This document shows positions 45,621-58,256 of a stretch of 64,000 nt of DNA, piece by piece (the stretch's first letter is position 1; every line of letters starts with the position of its first letter). The translations under genes and the position numbers were made by a program. The stretch spans positions 154,133,528-154,197,527 of the forward strand of contig JBOZIK010000001.1 of NCBI GenBank assembly GCA_051453625.1, given 5' to 3'. The DNA is from Welwitschia mirabilis (Eukaryota > Gnetophyta > Gnetopsida > Welwitschiales). The notes beneath the pieces are model-generated. The model was not told where the DNA came from and made no database searches. It saw only the letters and a program-made list of their open reading frames with translations.

Positions 45621-47430
45621 TTCACTGCTCTAAGTGCATTTTGTGCTAAAAGTACTGGTTTTAATTTTAGACACTATACTTTTCTTAGTTTACCTTATAC
45701 AAAACATTGTATCATTTCTCTAGGCCTTCTTGCATTGTTAGTGTAGAATCTATTTTTAAATTTCATTAGGTACTTATATAGATAATGACCTCTATTGTGG
45801 TAATACTAGGAAATAAATTATTTGTAAACATTAAATTCTCATACCTTAACTTGTAATTCCATTTCCTAAACAAAGAGGCTAAAGATCTAGTTGAAACTTC
45901 ATTGTGTTATAAACTACTTTTTTCATTTGAGCTTCTACACTATCCAAGCATGATATATAATGTCTCTTTTCCTTTAGTAAATTTATTATTAATTTTCTTT
46001 GAGTCTGATATTTTTTGTCTTATGTTCTTCAAATCACATGTTAGTATATTAATCTTAGCTTTAAGAGCTAAGTTTTTAGAAAATAATTTATTGCAGGAAA
46101 TCTTTTCTTATTCATAAGCTTCTTCATGAGTTTAAAGTAATTTATTCATCTTAGTACATACCTTTTGTAATTTAACAAATTCTTTATAAATTAAGTGGAA
46201 CCTTTCTTGAAGATCCATACCTGTATCATCTTCACTTTCTGATTCATACTCTTCTTCTATCTCATCATTTTCTTCTTAAAAATGTACAATGATCATGTAG
46301 GAAGGATGAGCTTTTTCATCTTCAGATGTTTCTGCTTCTATTGCTTCTTCATTAGCATTCCATCCTATGAAAAAAAAATCTTTTTTACTTTGGCTCTTTC
46401 TTTTGTTCTTTTTCTTGCATTTTGTTAGCACTAGAACATTTTGAGGCTATATATCCTCATCCTCCACATACCTAACATTCTACTTTGAAAACATCAGATT
46501 TAAAAGAAAAATAAGTGTTATAAGAGGCTTACCTTTAAACTTACTTTTGTCTTAAAATATGGATGATTTTCTAAACTCTTTCCTTTTGTTATGCTTATGT
46601 AAAAGAAGTCATTTTACCTTGTTGTTATAAGAGTAAGTTCTTCATTTACTTGATCATTAAAGTCATCTTCTTCAGGCTTTTCCTTTATCTTCCCTTTAGA
46701 AATTTGTTTTGTGCTTTCACTAGTCTTTAAAGTAATGGAATTTCTTTTAAGGCACCATTTTATATGAAATTCATTTCATATGCTATTAGAGCACTTTATA
46801 GCTCTTCTATCTTTATGGAGTTAAAATATCTTGACTCTTCCATGGCTATAGTCTTGGGCCTGTATTCAGGGGTTAGAGATCTAACAGCTTTTTATATTAT
46901 GTTAGCCTCTAAAAGACTTTTATTAATGTCATGTATTCCATTCACAATGTTGAAGACTCTATGAAGTATTCATGAATTCTCTCTCCATTTTTCATTTTAA
47001 GATTTTTAAATTGGTTCATTCATACAATAAGCCTTGATTATTTTATAATAAAAATGCCTTCATATGTTTTAATTAGAACATTTTAGATCTATTATTTCAT
47101 CTTGTAATCTGCTATTCTATTGAAATCCTTCATTCTTATAGCTAAATAAAGATAATTCTTATCTTTTAAATAATACATGAAGGCTACTTTCTCTTTGTCT
47201 TTCCAATCCTTTATTTACTTGATCTGTGTGATGGTGTTTTCTAGAGCATCTATTATAGTTTCTATAAGATCTATATATTCTACTTTTATACTTTGCCATA
47301 TCTAAATCTCAAAAGACTATAAGTACACACACATACTCATCTTTTAATAGGCATAGTTTACCCATCAAAGAGCAAAAAGGTCTAATAGATGCACCTCTTT
47401 CATAGTTCACTCAAGAAAGTTACTCATTTT
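45621..47430 (-). pseudogene. Copia G gag
   Basis: The minus strand at 46,760-46,960 reads VNGIHDINKSLLEANIIKAV, then RSLTPEYRPKTMAMEESRYF and ALIAYEMNF, the VLRSLPxxWxPKVTAIxEAKD and LIGSLxxYEM block of Copia Gag. Then come a knuckle relic (46,440-46,480), an acidic stretch (EENDEIEEEYESESEDDTG, 46,210-46,280) and a Leu/Lys coiled coil (LALKAKINILTCDLKNI, about 46,030-46,080). This long Gag with acidic and coiled-coil tail is Sirevirus-like. Many stops. Confidence 0.8.
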
Positions 47431-47437
47431 TTTAAGT

Positions 47438-47453
47438 ACCCGCTTTGATACCA
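47438..47453 (-). promoter_or_regulatory. Copia G primer-binding site (tRNA-iMet)
   Basis: Minus strand TGGTATCAAAGCGGGT; the first 12 bases match TGGTATCAGAGC except for one G-to-A change. It lies two bases from the LTR edge at 47,456. Confidence 0.9.
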
Positions 47454-47455
47454 CT

Positions 47456-49061
47456 TGAGAATGATTGAACTCAAAGGGAAGGGGTGAATGAGTTCTATTA
47501 AATAAAAATTTCAAGAATAATAAATTAAAAAATAGTATAATAAATACCTTAATGAGATAACATGGCTTTCCAACCTGGGTACATCTACGCACATAGGGTA
47601 GCTTTCTCTCATATCTTTAGATATTCTGAAGCTATAAAGAATAGTGGTTTTGGCTTACCACTAATCTTAAAACAATATGAGAGTCTTTCACAAGACAGTA
47701 CTCTCTTCCCCTCAGGGAAAATAATGGTGTGCTTTCAAGTACAACTACAAAGTGAGATTCTCTCACAAGGTAATAAACACTTTCCCTTAGGAAAATAATA
47801 ATGTGTACATAGGCACAACCACAAAGTGAAATGCTCCTCATAAGTTAGTAATGTATTTCCCTTAAGAAAACAATAATGTAAACACAAGTACAATCACAAA
47901 GTAAGATGTTCCTCATAAGGTAGCAAACTCTTTCCCTTAAGGAAATACAACAATGTAACACAAGTGCTCATAGGCACTTACAAAGCACACCCGTATAAGG
48001 GTTTCTTTATAATGAGAAATCCTAGCAAGGAATCCTTAAGATTTGATTATACAAGAATAAACTTATAATAATATTTAGAAATTAGATAGCCTAACAATGT
48101 AAGATTTAATAAACAAATACAATAATAAGCCTAAACAATGTTCCAAAGAAGGAGAGCATGAGTTCCTTGTTGTTATCATTATTATGAGTGATAATAAATG
48201 AAGTAATAATGTAGAATCTAAGAATGAAAGATGTAGATACTAAAAGTTTTTTTTGCAAGTGATAAGTTTAATCCTTTGTGAGTAGTTCTAATCACCAATG
48301 TATTTATTTCCTTTGTTTAAGGTTTGTTTATTGTGTGTCTTAGATTCATTAGATCTATTCTGTCATGTCAAGACTTTATACCATTTGAGAGATGCTAGTA
48401 GTTTGATCTTAAATAATATACATTTAAAATTTATAATCATTGTGTAATGGATAGAAGCATCTAGGCATTGGGCATACATCTTCTAGTTAATTTAACATGA
48501 AGCATCATCTAAGATATCTTCAAATTTGTAGACATGTACTAACAGTTAGACATCTTCACCTGGTAGATGTCTTTAATCAAGTTACCCAAAAATTAATGAA
48601 ACTTACTTAATATTATCTTTGACCCTCTGTGATCATGAATCGATGATGTAAAAGTTAATATCTTTTCTGGAAAGTGAAATAGATATTAAAGTATAAAATA
48701 ACTTTGTTACCTCTTCCAATTTAGCATAGATGTCTTCAAACATGTAGACATCTTTTATTTATATCAGATCGATCTTTCAGCATAGCCATTTTGTTGACTT
48801 AAAAGTTGATACATCTTAGATGTCTTTAAGCTATAGACATCTTCACTATAGATGTCTTTAAGGGTCTAGACATCTTTACCATAAATATCTTTCATTCTGT
48901 AGATGTCTTCAGTTAACTGATTTGGCAATCTTAATTTTGAGCTTTGCATGAGATATTATCTTAAAGGTCTAACATTGTCTTATGCTATTTATTAGCATTA
49001 ACCTATCTACATAATGACATAAAATATTTGACAAGTGAAATAATCAAAACTAGATTTACCA
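47456..49061 (-). repeat. Copia G 5' LTR
   Basis: Partner of 40,288-41,902. Inverted copies of AGATGTCT / AGACATCT can pair, for example AGATGTCT...AGACATCT at about 48,727-48,752. No convincing TATA box was singled out. The expected target duplication is not seen. Confidence 0.9.
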
Positions 49062-49889
49062 ATAAAGGGATTGCATATTACATATTATTTCTTTTTTAAT
49101 TTTTCTTGCTTTTCTTATAATTATATTTTTATTTATTAAATTATTTATTTACTTTTTTACTATTGGGAAAATATAAAATGCTAAAACTCATAATATTATT
49201 ACATTATATAAAACAAAACCATATCTTTAAATCCATGTTATCTAGTCTAATAATGAAGAGGATGGTTTTTTTACTTGTATTTGTTTATTGTCTATTTGTA
49301 AGGAATGCATGAAATAGGGATTCTCTTGTTCTTCCTTATATTTGCATGAATTTCGACACCATTATTTTAGGAACCAATTGGAAATTTGATCAAGCTCAGC
49401 TTTTTATATGGAATGTCATTATATCATGCACTCTTTATTTTATATGGAAGATAAGATTGATTTACATTTTAGAAAAACAAATGTATCCACTTTTTTTCTT
49501 GGATTTATAAGAAAAATGTAGCATTTTTCAACTAGTATCTTTTCATGTTCATGCCCACATAGTAAAGAAGAAATTTCAAGTGAACTCTCTAATGTAATTA
49601 TTCATGTCTTGGTTTCCTCCAAATTATTATCCACATTGTTATCTCTTGCTTTAATTTCTTTTCCTCCCCTTCTTTCATAGTGCTTTTTCTTTTATGTTTC
49701 TATAGTTTAGCTACTTGATATTATACAAATTAAATTATTAAATACTTTTTACACTTTTATGTTGTAAAATTAATTCTTATAATAGTAAGAAACCATTTTT
49801 TGAGGTCCAATATTTATCCCTCCTAATATTTTTAAATATTAAAACTTATATCATTATTATATTATGTAGAACAAGCTTCATAAAATGAT
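49062..49889. other. No gene seen; A+T-rich spacer between G and copia-B
   Basis: No motif or LTR partner inside the window. The copia-A/copia-B similarity may start inside this stretch, since it already holds at the first base of the window. Confidence 0.45.
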
Positions 49890-49965
49890 AGCTATTATTG
49901 GACTGTATTTTTTAATAAAAATTGGGTATTACAAACAAATTAAAGAAAACTAGTCATATCAAGAA

Positions 49966-50026
49966 TGTTATATTATGAATTAAAATGTATCCCATTTATA
50001 ATGTTAATTTTTATTATTAACCCCTT

Positions 50027-50113
<87 letters not shown>

Positions 50114-50491
50114 ATTATAAATGTTTCACTTTTTAATAAAGTCTCCTTAAAGTTAAACACAGTATCTTAAAGGTTATGTAGAGGTTGATTGATACTTCTT
50201 ATTAAAAGGAATATATTTAGAGTATTTTACAAGATTTAGACCTATATCTATTTTATCTCTCTTTGGGATTTTGTTGGGGTGTTAAGTTGTTTTGATAGCA
50301 TTTGGATTGAGAAGTGATTTTTTAAAAGAGATTAATAGTTATAGCTAAAATCCATGTCTATCTTGTTTTTCTAATAAGATCTCTACACTACTTCACCATG
50401 GATATTTCCATCAGCATTTAAGGATTTTATTAATGATTATTTTTATGTCTTTTTTATCTATGCTTTTAATCTCATTTTCATTTCTTAATAA
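49966..50491 (+). repeat. copia-B 5' LTR, with (CA)n
   Basis: From TGTTATATTATGAA to just before the primer site, aligned with copia-A and with the 3' LTR at 54,523-54,972. A (CA)n microsatellite of about 80 bases, interrupted once, lies at 50,033-50,112. Similarity to copia-A extends about 70 bases further left, so the start is uncertain. Confidence 0.82.
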
Positions 50492-50492
50492 A

Positions 50493-50504
50493 TGGTATTA
50501 GAGG
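50493..50504 (+). promoter_or_regulatory. copia-B primer-binding site (tRNA-iMet)
   Basis: TGGTATTAGAGG matches 10 of 12 bases of TGGTATCAGAGC, directly after the LTR and at the same place as in copia-A. Confidence 0.8.
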
Positions 50505-50639
50505 TGTGGTTTTCTTGGATTGAAGGGTTTACATTTATTTCTTAGCTCACATGATTAGTAGTTAGTCTTATATTTGAAAAATTACAAGTTTAGTAAATGT
50601 CATAAAATAAATTATCAAAGTGTAACACAGTAAGTTAAA

Positions 50640-52760
50640 TTAGGAGAATGGAGCACTTGTATTCAACAAATCATTTAAAAATTCTTAAATATTATGGTGT
50701 GTGAAAGATTTTAATTAAGACGATCATATGATAAGAGCAAAATCAAGGATATTTGACATTGAATAGAAAAATTTTATGCAATGAGTGCATATGCTCTTTC
50801 TTTTATTAAATCATGATTTAAGATTAATATTTTAGAGGTACGTGCTAAGATAATACATTGCAAGAATTATGATTGAATCTTTAGAATAAATATGATCACA
50901 CATCCATCATTAACAAGTTTATGATGCTTAATTAAGCATTTAACATGAAGATAAATTAAGGTATAAAGTGGATGAACTATTTAAATGAGATGTCGAATAT
51001 GTTCTCTCAAATTGGTTGTCTTGATATTTAGTTTTCAAAGGGGCTATGCATCACTTCCATTCCAATTTTTTACACCATAGTTGTTGAAATGTAGTAACTC
51101 TAATTCATGCTTCTATTACTAAAGTAACATCATACTTTATCATTTAATTTTTATCTTATTAGATCTAAAAAAAGAAATGTCACAAGTTGCAATAAGTATC
51201 TAGAGAGTCCATTCTAGTAGAAAGAGAATGTTGTCATGGAAAATGACAACATGACATAAGTAAGAAAAGAGGCAATCCTCATGAACAAGAGATATTTAGA
51301 TTTTATTATAAGAATCAAGGGCACATTTAATATGTTTAGTGATAGATTTAAATCAAACAAAAGCAGAAAGGCATTAATAAGGTAGATATCTTCTTTTTAG
51401 AACAACATTCAAAGGGAAGGTTAAGGTTGTTATGTTGAATCAGGGTATAAACATCAATATGTATATATATCTAAGTTTAAATTATGAATTCTAGAATTAC
51501 ATGCATTATTTTTATGTTTGACTAGATAAGAAAATGTATTATTCCTATAAGATTATTATAGATGGTGTTTATACTTAGAAGATAATGGTAGATGTATGAT
51601 TAAAGGAATTATTATCATGCTTTTGAAGAAAAAGGATGATTATAATCTAACATTCATAGATATCATACATATCCTTACTATTCTAAGAATCTAATTTTAG
51701 GAGAAGATTTAAATACTAATGGTTTCATGGTAAGTTTTGGAAATGGCTCTTAGAAAATCATTGAAGGAGTGATGCTAGTTATCCATGGAGAAATGAAGAG
51801 AGATATGTTTACTTACATGTTGATGATTGGAGTAAAAATGATTATTTTATTAAGGAGAAGCTAGCTACTATTTAACACAAATGATTTAGGATTTTAAGCA
51901 ATAAAGGATTAGAAGTATTTACTTGAAAAGTTATTGTTTGTAATATTTCTATTTCTCTAGATTTCTTCTTTAATTCTCTTGTTGAAAAGTTTAAGAATAC
52001 TAATTTTAGACATAATAGTATTTAATTAAAAAAATAAGAAGCTATAAATTATATATTTTAACTTAATTACTGTGCTCAAATCTTTTCTAGAAGGTTTTTA
52101 GTACTTTATTTCTTTCATAGATGATTTTTCTATGAAACTTTAGTTGTTCAATTTAAAATATAAGGTTAACTCTCTCATAAGTTTTAAGAAATTTAAAGCT
52201 AGTGTTAAAAAATATCTTAACTTTGAGATTTAAAAATTGTTAACTAATAAAGAGGCTAAGAATACCTTCCATAAGTTCAAAGAATATTCAAAAGATTAGG
52301 AATCATTCATCATAAGCCAGTTTAAAGAATTACTACATTAAAATGAAGTGGCTAAAAGTAAAACTATAACTATCTTAGAAACAGTATGAACATTGTTAAC
52401 ATAAGTATCTAAATACTTATGGATATGATCTCATTAATTTTTTTTAATTATTAAATAATTATCCACATGTTGAAATTCTAAAGCCTCATCGAAGTGAATG
52501 TTCTAGTTTTATAAAATCTTATAACTATTATATGTGAGAATTATGCTTATGTGAAGACTGCTTTTAAATTAGTAGAATATGCAATAAATGTATTTTTTTA
52601 AATATGATTGAGATGACCATGGTTATAGACTTTAGAGTATTCTAAAAAATAAGGTTATTAAATCATAAAATGTAGTATTCAATAAGAAATTTACATTTTA
52701 CAAACCATAGGTAATGACTCAAAATGAGAGTGAATTTGATCTTGCCACCTTACATAATTT
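50640..52760 (+). pseudogene. copia-B gag-protease-integrase relic
   Basis: Aligned base for base with copia-A 7,261-9,397. The gag piece NMFSQIGCLDI is near 50,990-51,030. The pre-integrase region is near 51,540-51,860 (GAAGAAAAAGGATGAT block in both). The integrase core near 52,100-52,230 is recognisable only with copia-A as a guide, and the post-integrase block is near 52,600-52,760. Decay is stronger than in copia-A. Confidence 0.82.
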
Positions 52761-52799
52761 TGTAAAAGTTCCAACTATAAATGAAAATAAAGACTAGAT

Positions 52800-53039
52800 T
52801 TAAAATAATAATATCATAATGAGAATATACCTCTTAAAATTGATAATAAAAAAAATAAAAAAACAAAAAGAGACTTGAAACCCCTAACATTAGATTAGAC
52901 ACCCCACAATGTAAACCACATCTTCATCTAGGTATTTCACTTTTTTGCATTAACACTAGTCTAATGAGTAGGCCATTAGACACCCAAATCTAAGAATATT
53001 GATGCATATTATGCATAAAATATGAAGTATTTACTAGAA
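52800..53039. other. Unassigned segment between copia-B integrase and RT
   Basis: A-rich sequence without the expected linker motifs. It may be a small insertion (it includes a poly-A-like AATAAAAAAAATAAAAAAAC run at about 52,847-52,866) or simply decayed linker. Confidence 0.4.
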
Positions 53040-54460
53040 CATAGGAAATAAAAACTTGTCATCTTGTTCCTTGAAAAGATATATTTGTAAATTGATGAAT
53101 ATAGAACTTAAATAAGGAAGAAATTGGAGATAAGAGGTATGAAATTAACATGGTAGCTAAAGGTTTTAATTAGAATAAATGTATTAATTTTAATTAGATA
53201 TTCTCTCCTCTTGCTAAGCATTCTTGCATTTGAGTTATTTTGGCATTGGTTGCTTACATTGGTCTTAGGTTAGATATTAAAAGTATTTTTTTACATGGTG
53301 ATTTATAAGAAGAGATCTGTATATCATAACCTAAGGGCTTTAAAAGTAATAAAAACATTATGTTTAAATTGAAGAAGATTTATGATTTAAAGTAGACTCT
53401 TAGATGGTGGTATGAAAGATTGATCATTGATTCTATTGGCATAGAAACTTTAATGGATAAATCATTGTTTTATTGCTTCATATTAATGATATGTATATTA
53501 TAGGAAATAGTTGGCATGAGATTAATAAGTTAACGGATGAAATGACAAAGGAATTTATTATAAAAGATCTTTAAAAAACCAAGAATATTCTTAATATAAG
53601 GATTAAAAATAGATAGGAAGAATAAAACAATTTGGTTAACGTAAACTAATTACATTAGAAAGGTATTAGAAATATTTAATAAGTCTAATTATGATCGCAT
53701 TATTACATCTTTGGTACATTCCTTCAAGTAGTTAAAAAAATATTATTCTAGTTCTAGCAAAGTGAGGAGAGTTATGGAGACTATGCCTTAAAGTTCATCT
53801 ATTAGAATCTTAATGTATGTCATGATTTATACCAAAACAAACATTGCATATGCAAGGGAGTTATCTCTAAATATGTGAAAAATCCTAGAAGAGCTCATTA
53901 TGAAATTATGAAATGGGACCTACAATGTCTAAAGAAAACTCATTATGTCTTCTTATGTCTTGAAGGCTCATCTTTGAAACTTTTTGGGTCTTAGATACAA
54001 ATTTTTATAATTGCATAGATTTTAAAATTCTATTATACATTTTTTCAAAAGTTGATAGTGATATTTCTAGTTGGATATTACATTTATAGAGTTTGGTGGC
54101 CCTATTTCTTTTAGAGGCTAATATCTTTCTCTAGTAAAAGTAGCAAATAAATGATTTTGTTGAGAAAAATGTTTAAATTATTTGACCTTCTCTAAGCCAA
54201 ATATGTTATTTATTATAACAAGTAAAGTGTAATTTACTTGGCTAAAAAGGTACGTATTGTGTAAGAATAAATTACATTAATATGAACTACAACTTTATGA
54301 AAAATATGTTATAAAAAAATATTATATATGTTAATAAAGTGGGTACTAAGCACAACTTGGCTAATTTTTTAACTAAATTAATAGATGGAGCAAAGCTTGA
54401 TTTCTAAGTGTTTAGCATTAGGACTAAAGAAACACAACTTGAATGACCTTGAAAAGTAGT
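53040..54460 (+). pseudogene. copia-B reverse transcriptase and RNase H
   Basis: RT reads AKHSCI, then VILALVAYIGLRLDIKSIFL, HGDL-stop-EEICIS, PKGFKSNKNIMFKLKKIYDL and RWWYERLI, the Copia block ALAAxxxxxxxQMDVKxAFLNGxLxEEVYMxQPxGF and KLxKALYGLKQAPRxWYxK. The YVDDM box is HINDM at 53,479-53,490. RNase H ends near 54,370 with NLADFLTKLIDGAKL-like residues (LADIxTKPL). Stops are mostly Trp and Gln codons turned into stops. Confidence 0.87.
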
Positions 54461-54522
54461 GCATCTCTTATAGCTAGGAGATAGAGCTTATTTAAAACCT
54501 AGAAATTTGTCTTCAAGTTAAA

Positions 54523-54972
54523 TGTTATTATATTATGATGCTATGTTTTACTGTTAACCCTTTGGTTATATATATATATATATATATATATGACATGATT
54601 TTTTGGCAAAGTTACCTTATGATTAAGAATAGTAATTTAATATATATGCGAGGGCTAACTAATACTTACAATTCAAGCAAATAAGTATAAAATGTTATAA
54701 AATATTTGGACCTACATCTATTTAAGCTCTTTATAAAATTTTATTTGGAAATCAAGTTGCTTTAATAGCACTAGCTTAAGAAGTAATTCCTATAAGAAAG
54801 GTTAAAAGCTAAAGCTTGAAGCCACATTTAAATTATTCGTAGAATTATTTTCCTCATAAGATTGTTTCATTATCTTCTTTAGATGTTTTCCTTAGTAGTT
54901 AAGGGTCTTATCATATAAACCTCTCTGTATCTTTTCTATTTATAAATTTCTTTCATTGTCATTTCTTAACTA
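54523..54972 (+). repeat. copia-B 3' LTR, with (TA)n
   Basis: Shares with the 5' LTR the order TGTTATTATATTATGA, CTGTTAACCCTTTGG, TTGGACCTACATCTATTTA, AAGTTGCTTTAATAGCA and TCATTTCTTAACTA. A (TA)n run (54,567-54,591) stands where the 5' LTR has (CA)n. Confidence 0.8.
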
Positions 54973-55599
54973 ACAATCCTTATATTTTAATCATTAATTT
55001 TTTATATTCTTAAGTTTTTAATCCATTGTTGAAAAATATGTGACATCTTTCTAGTTCTTCATCAAGATCGACATAATGCTTTATTTACAATTTTTTTTAG
55101 TATTTTAAAACTATTATTTAATATAGCTCTCTTTTACTTTAAGATGATTTAGACATTAGGATGGATTTATATAGGATTATTATCATTTCTTTATGCTTTT
55201 CTATTTGTGATATTCTAAATGGAAGTAGAATTTTCTCTAAAACTAAAAATTCTTGAGTAAAGACATTTTTGTTGAAAGAGATAAATTAAAAAAAAATGGT
55301 AAAGAATAATTAAAATACTTTTAAAGTAAAAGCAAATGTAGATAAATTAAATCCATGTAAATTTATAAAGAATTTGTTATATTATATTAAAAATAAATCA
55401 TTATTATTCATATATTTATTATGATATCTCTAAAATGTAATTGATAACCTGAAGTTGTTTAGTAAATGTAAGAAAATAATCACACATATTATAGCAAGCC
55501 AGTAATCATAATTAATTAACTAATCTTAGACCATTGAATTCATACTACAAACCTAGAAAATTTAATATTAAAATATGTTATTATGTCTATAATTATTAG
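54973..55599. other. No gene seen; A+T-rich DNA
   Basis: No motif, repeat partner or RNA gene could be supported right of copia-B. Confidence 0.45.
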
Positions 55600-56130
55600 G
55601 AAAGTAACCTTAGTACCTAATCTAGTAGAAAATAGTATAATAACACATTCTGTACATTAAAATGGTAAATTTAGCTAATTCAGTGGTAGTCTTAATAATG
55701 GTACATTCATCATTCCTTCAAGCAGTCATTAGAATGCCCTACTTCGTACATTATAAAGTTCAAGGAATAATTAAATCATTGTTCAATGTGACTATGGTGG
55801 TTACACTTCAAAGGGAGGGTATAAACACTGAATATTTTATGTGTCTATCATTGTTAAGAAATTAACTTTAATATCTAAGCTACTAAAAAATAGTATAATA
55901 ACATGTTTTATACATCAAAATGAAAAGTTTAGCTAATTGACTGGTAGTCTAACTAATGGAAAATTGATCATCCCTTCAAGAGGTTAGGGGTTCAAACATT
56001 TGGATGTCCCACTTAGCAAATTATGAAGTCCTAAGAATAATTAAATAATTTTTTATTTGAGTGTGGTGGTTATATCTTAGATGAAAGTCATAAACACTAG
56101 AAATCTTAGGTTTGACATCTGTCTCCCTAA
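55600..56130. repeat. Direct tandem duplication, unit about 260
   Basis: Unit 1 from about 55,602 and unit 2 from about 55,863 share AAAATAGTATAATAACA, TTTAGCTAATT, CTGGTAGTCT or GTGGTAGTCT, CATCCCTTCAAG or CATTCCTTCAAG, AATAATTAAAT, TGTGGTGGTTA and ATAAACACT. The 67-codon open frame in unit 1 (55,662-55,865) is broken in unit 2 and is probably not coding. Confidence 0.75.
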
Positions 56131-57405
56131 AAGTTAGAAAATTTCTATTTATGAAGTTAATAAATATAATCTTTTAAATCATAACTTATTATATACTTAT
56201 CACATTAACTTAATTTGCATTGTAAAAAGTGGATTGTATCTACTTGATTAATATAATGCTAACTTTAAATCAATAGTAAAACTAAATCATACCTTTCATA
56301 TCTTGAAGGTTCTTCTTTTTTGCTGGAAATATGGGAAATTATAAACTAAGTAATTTTTTCATTTTTTACCCTTCTTCTTCCTCATTATTGAGCTAATTCA
56401 AGTAAGAATAGACTTTTATGTTGTTCATAAACCAACATCATGCACTATCTACTAGGTGATCAATAAGATCTAGGATATGGTTAAGGAGTTATATTGGAAA
56501 GAACTACTACTTAAATTATAGTAAAATTTAAATTTCAGCATTACATAATTATTTTTTAAAAAGTGGAAATAGAGGCAAATTAAGTTTAGAGTCATGATTA
56601 TTTCCCTTATATGAATAATATTAAATTACAATAAATTTAGAATAAGATAAAAGCTAGTAAATATTAATGCAAGAGGATGATAAAGACCTTGGAGTTTATT
56701 GTAATTATAAAGTATCACATCATAAACATGTATGATAGTTAAGGTAAAAATAATGTAAGTTGCTATTAAAATGAGAATAGTAATGCAAATGAATTAATAC
56801 AAACCCTAACATCTATGTATCCAAGAGTCACTGCTTGTGGGAGGTATCTTTTAGATCATCTTTTAAATCATTTTATTAGATAATTTTGTATTAAGTGTTG
56901 AGTCATACTTCTTATAATAGCAACATTGTTACTTGATAATGCAACAATAATTTACATTAAAAATAATATATTTTATGCATACTTAGAGGTCATAGGCATA
57001 AGAATTAATATTTAGTTTATGAAAATAATTATAATTATGTTTGATAATTATATGTTAGATTACATTAGTAATTAGACTATCTTAGGGAAATATATTATAA
57101 ATAAATTTATTATTGGAAACTTAATATTTATACTCATTTGCAGAAATTCATATAGTAGAATTAGAGGATGATGACAAGTATCACAACAACTATTAATAAA
57201 GAATAATATGGAAAGAAGAAAAGACAATAACTTCATTACGTGCCAATGCCACATGCCACATGGAGACTAGTCTACAAATAGCGGTAAAATCTATTTTAAC
57301 CTTTATCAATTCATGCATAACATGTAGAAATTACTTTCTTAAATATAGGAGGAGCTATTTTTCATTCTTATACAAGTGTCCTCCCTCTAACCACCTAAGA
57401 ACTTG
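56131..57405. other. No gene seen; A+T-rich DNA
   Basis: No recognisable motif. The 60-codon minus frame at 57,072-57,254 is hydrophobic and unsupported. Confidence 0.4.
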
Positions 57406-57413
57406 TATAAATA
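57406..57413 (+). promoter_or_regulatory. Possible TATA box upstream of the unknown coding relic
   Basis: TATAAATA in a locally GC-richer setting (CCTCCCTCTAACCACC before it, CAACCTAGAGC after). It is about 0.85 kb before the ATG at 58,257. It could be the promoter of a retroelement with a long leader. A weak tRNA-Met-like TGGTATTTAAG lies at 58,171. Unproven. Confidence 0.35.
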
Positions 57414-58256
57414 CAACCTAGAGCTACCATTTGGGAATATTTTGGAATAATTTGCATAACATTCAAGAATGATATCAAGACTTGGGATCAACCTTAAAGT
57501 ACTCTTTTTCATTTTAGTTGTGACCTACAAAGGAAACACTATTTGTACTTAGATTATTTTTCATAATATGAGCATTTTATTTTTAAAAGAATTATTTTTA
57601 TGTTATGATTTCATTTTAGCATTTATTTCATATTGCAAAACTAGAAAGTTATCTTTTGAAATGCTATTTTACTTTGTTTAGATGTTGAAAAGTATTGTAA
57701 TCTGATATATTACTTGAAAACATAATGTTATATTCTCTCTTACTCCTATACGTATTGCAAGGTAGCTATTAGAATACAACAGTGCTTAGAAATGGGTGTT
57801 GTCCAATATTATTTTACTACTTACATGACACAACCTGTAATCTTATATTTTATGTGCATAGCTAGTTAGATAAATTAATAAAGTACTTTGTTATTTTAAG
57901 AATTAATCTTGATAAGTCTTGTAGAAGCATTAATTTCTACAAGAAAGTCATTTTCAATGACCTAAATATTAAATATAAATAACGATGTCATACTTAAAAG
58001 TAAACTAAGTACTTTAAGGCATTTCCTTAAATAAAATAACTTTATGATGAATATGTGAGATTAAAGTTACAACAACACATAATATTCCCTACTTTTATCT
58101 GTTTCTACTATACAAATATGCATAAATAATCTTAATATCAAGACCCATAATTTGGCACAAGAAGGAGTACTGGTATTTAAGTTATCTAGGCCACCTTGGA
58201 GTCTATCTAATTTGATGTTTTTCTAGTTGCTATTTAGTATTTAAGAAAAAAAATAA

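Larger units (their letters stand above)
40288..49061 (-). mobile_element. Sirevirus-like Copia G with pol deletion and third ORF
   Basis: Two LTRs of about 1.61 kb (40,288-41,902 and 47,456-49,061) flank a minus-strand interior. The order is tRNA-Met primer site, gag with acidic tail, protease, pre-integrase, a fused RNase H end, a repeat-rich spacer, and a third ORF before the 3' LTR. A third ORF in that position and a long Gag with coiled coil are typical of Sireviruses (SIRE1/Maximus). Integrase, RT and most of RNase H are missing, so it was non-autonomous. A purine-rich AAAAAGCAAGAGA on the minus strand next to 41,902 is the likely priming tract. Confidence 0.87.
49890..54972 (+). mobile_element. 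copia-B, near-complete Copia element
   Basis: The order is 5' LTR, primer site, gag, protease, integrase, RT, RNase H, 3' LTR, as in Ty1/Copia. It aligns with copia-A from the LTR to the end of the integrase region. It supplies the missing half of that family, about 5 kb in all. All frames are broken. The two LTRs are strongly diverged, so it is old. Confidence 0.88.

Noticed and set aside
46764-46964. 66-codon + frame
   Set aside because: Shadow of Copia G gag, whose minus-strand reading matches Copia Gag motifs.
58171-58183. tRNA-Met primer site before the unknown coding relic
   Set aside because: TGGTATTTAAGTT matches only about 9 of 13 bases, and no LTR pair flanks it, so it is mentioned as a possibility only.
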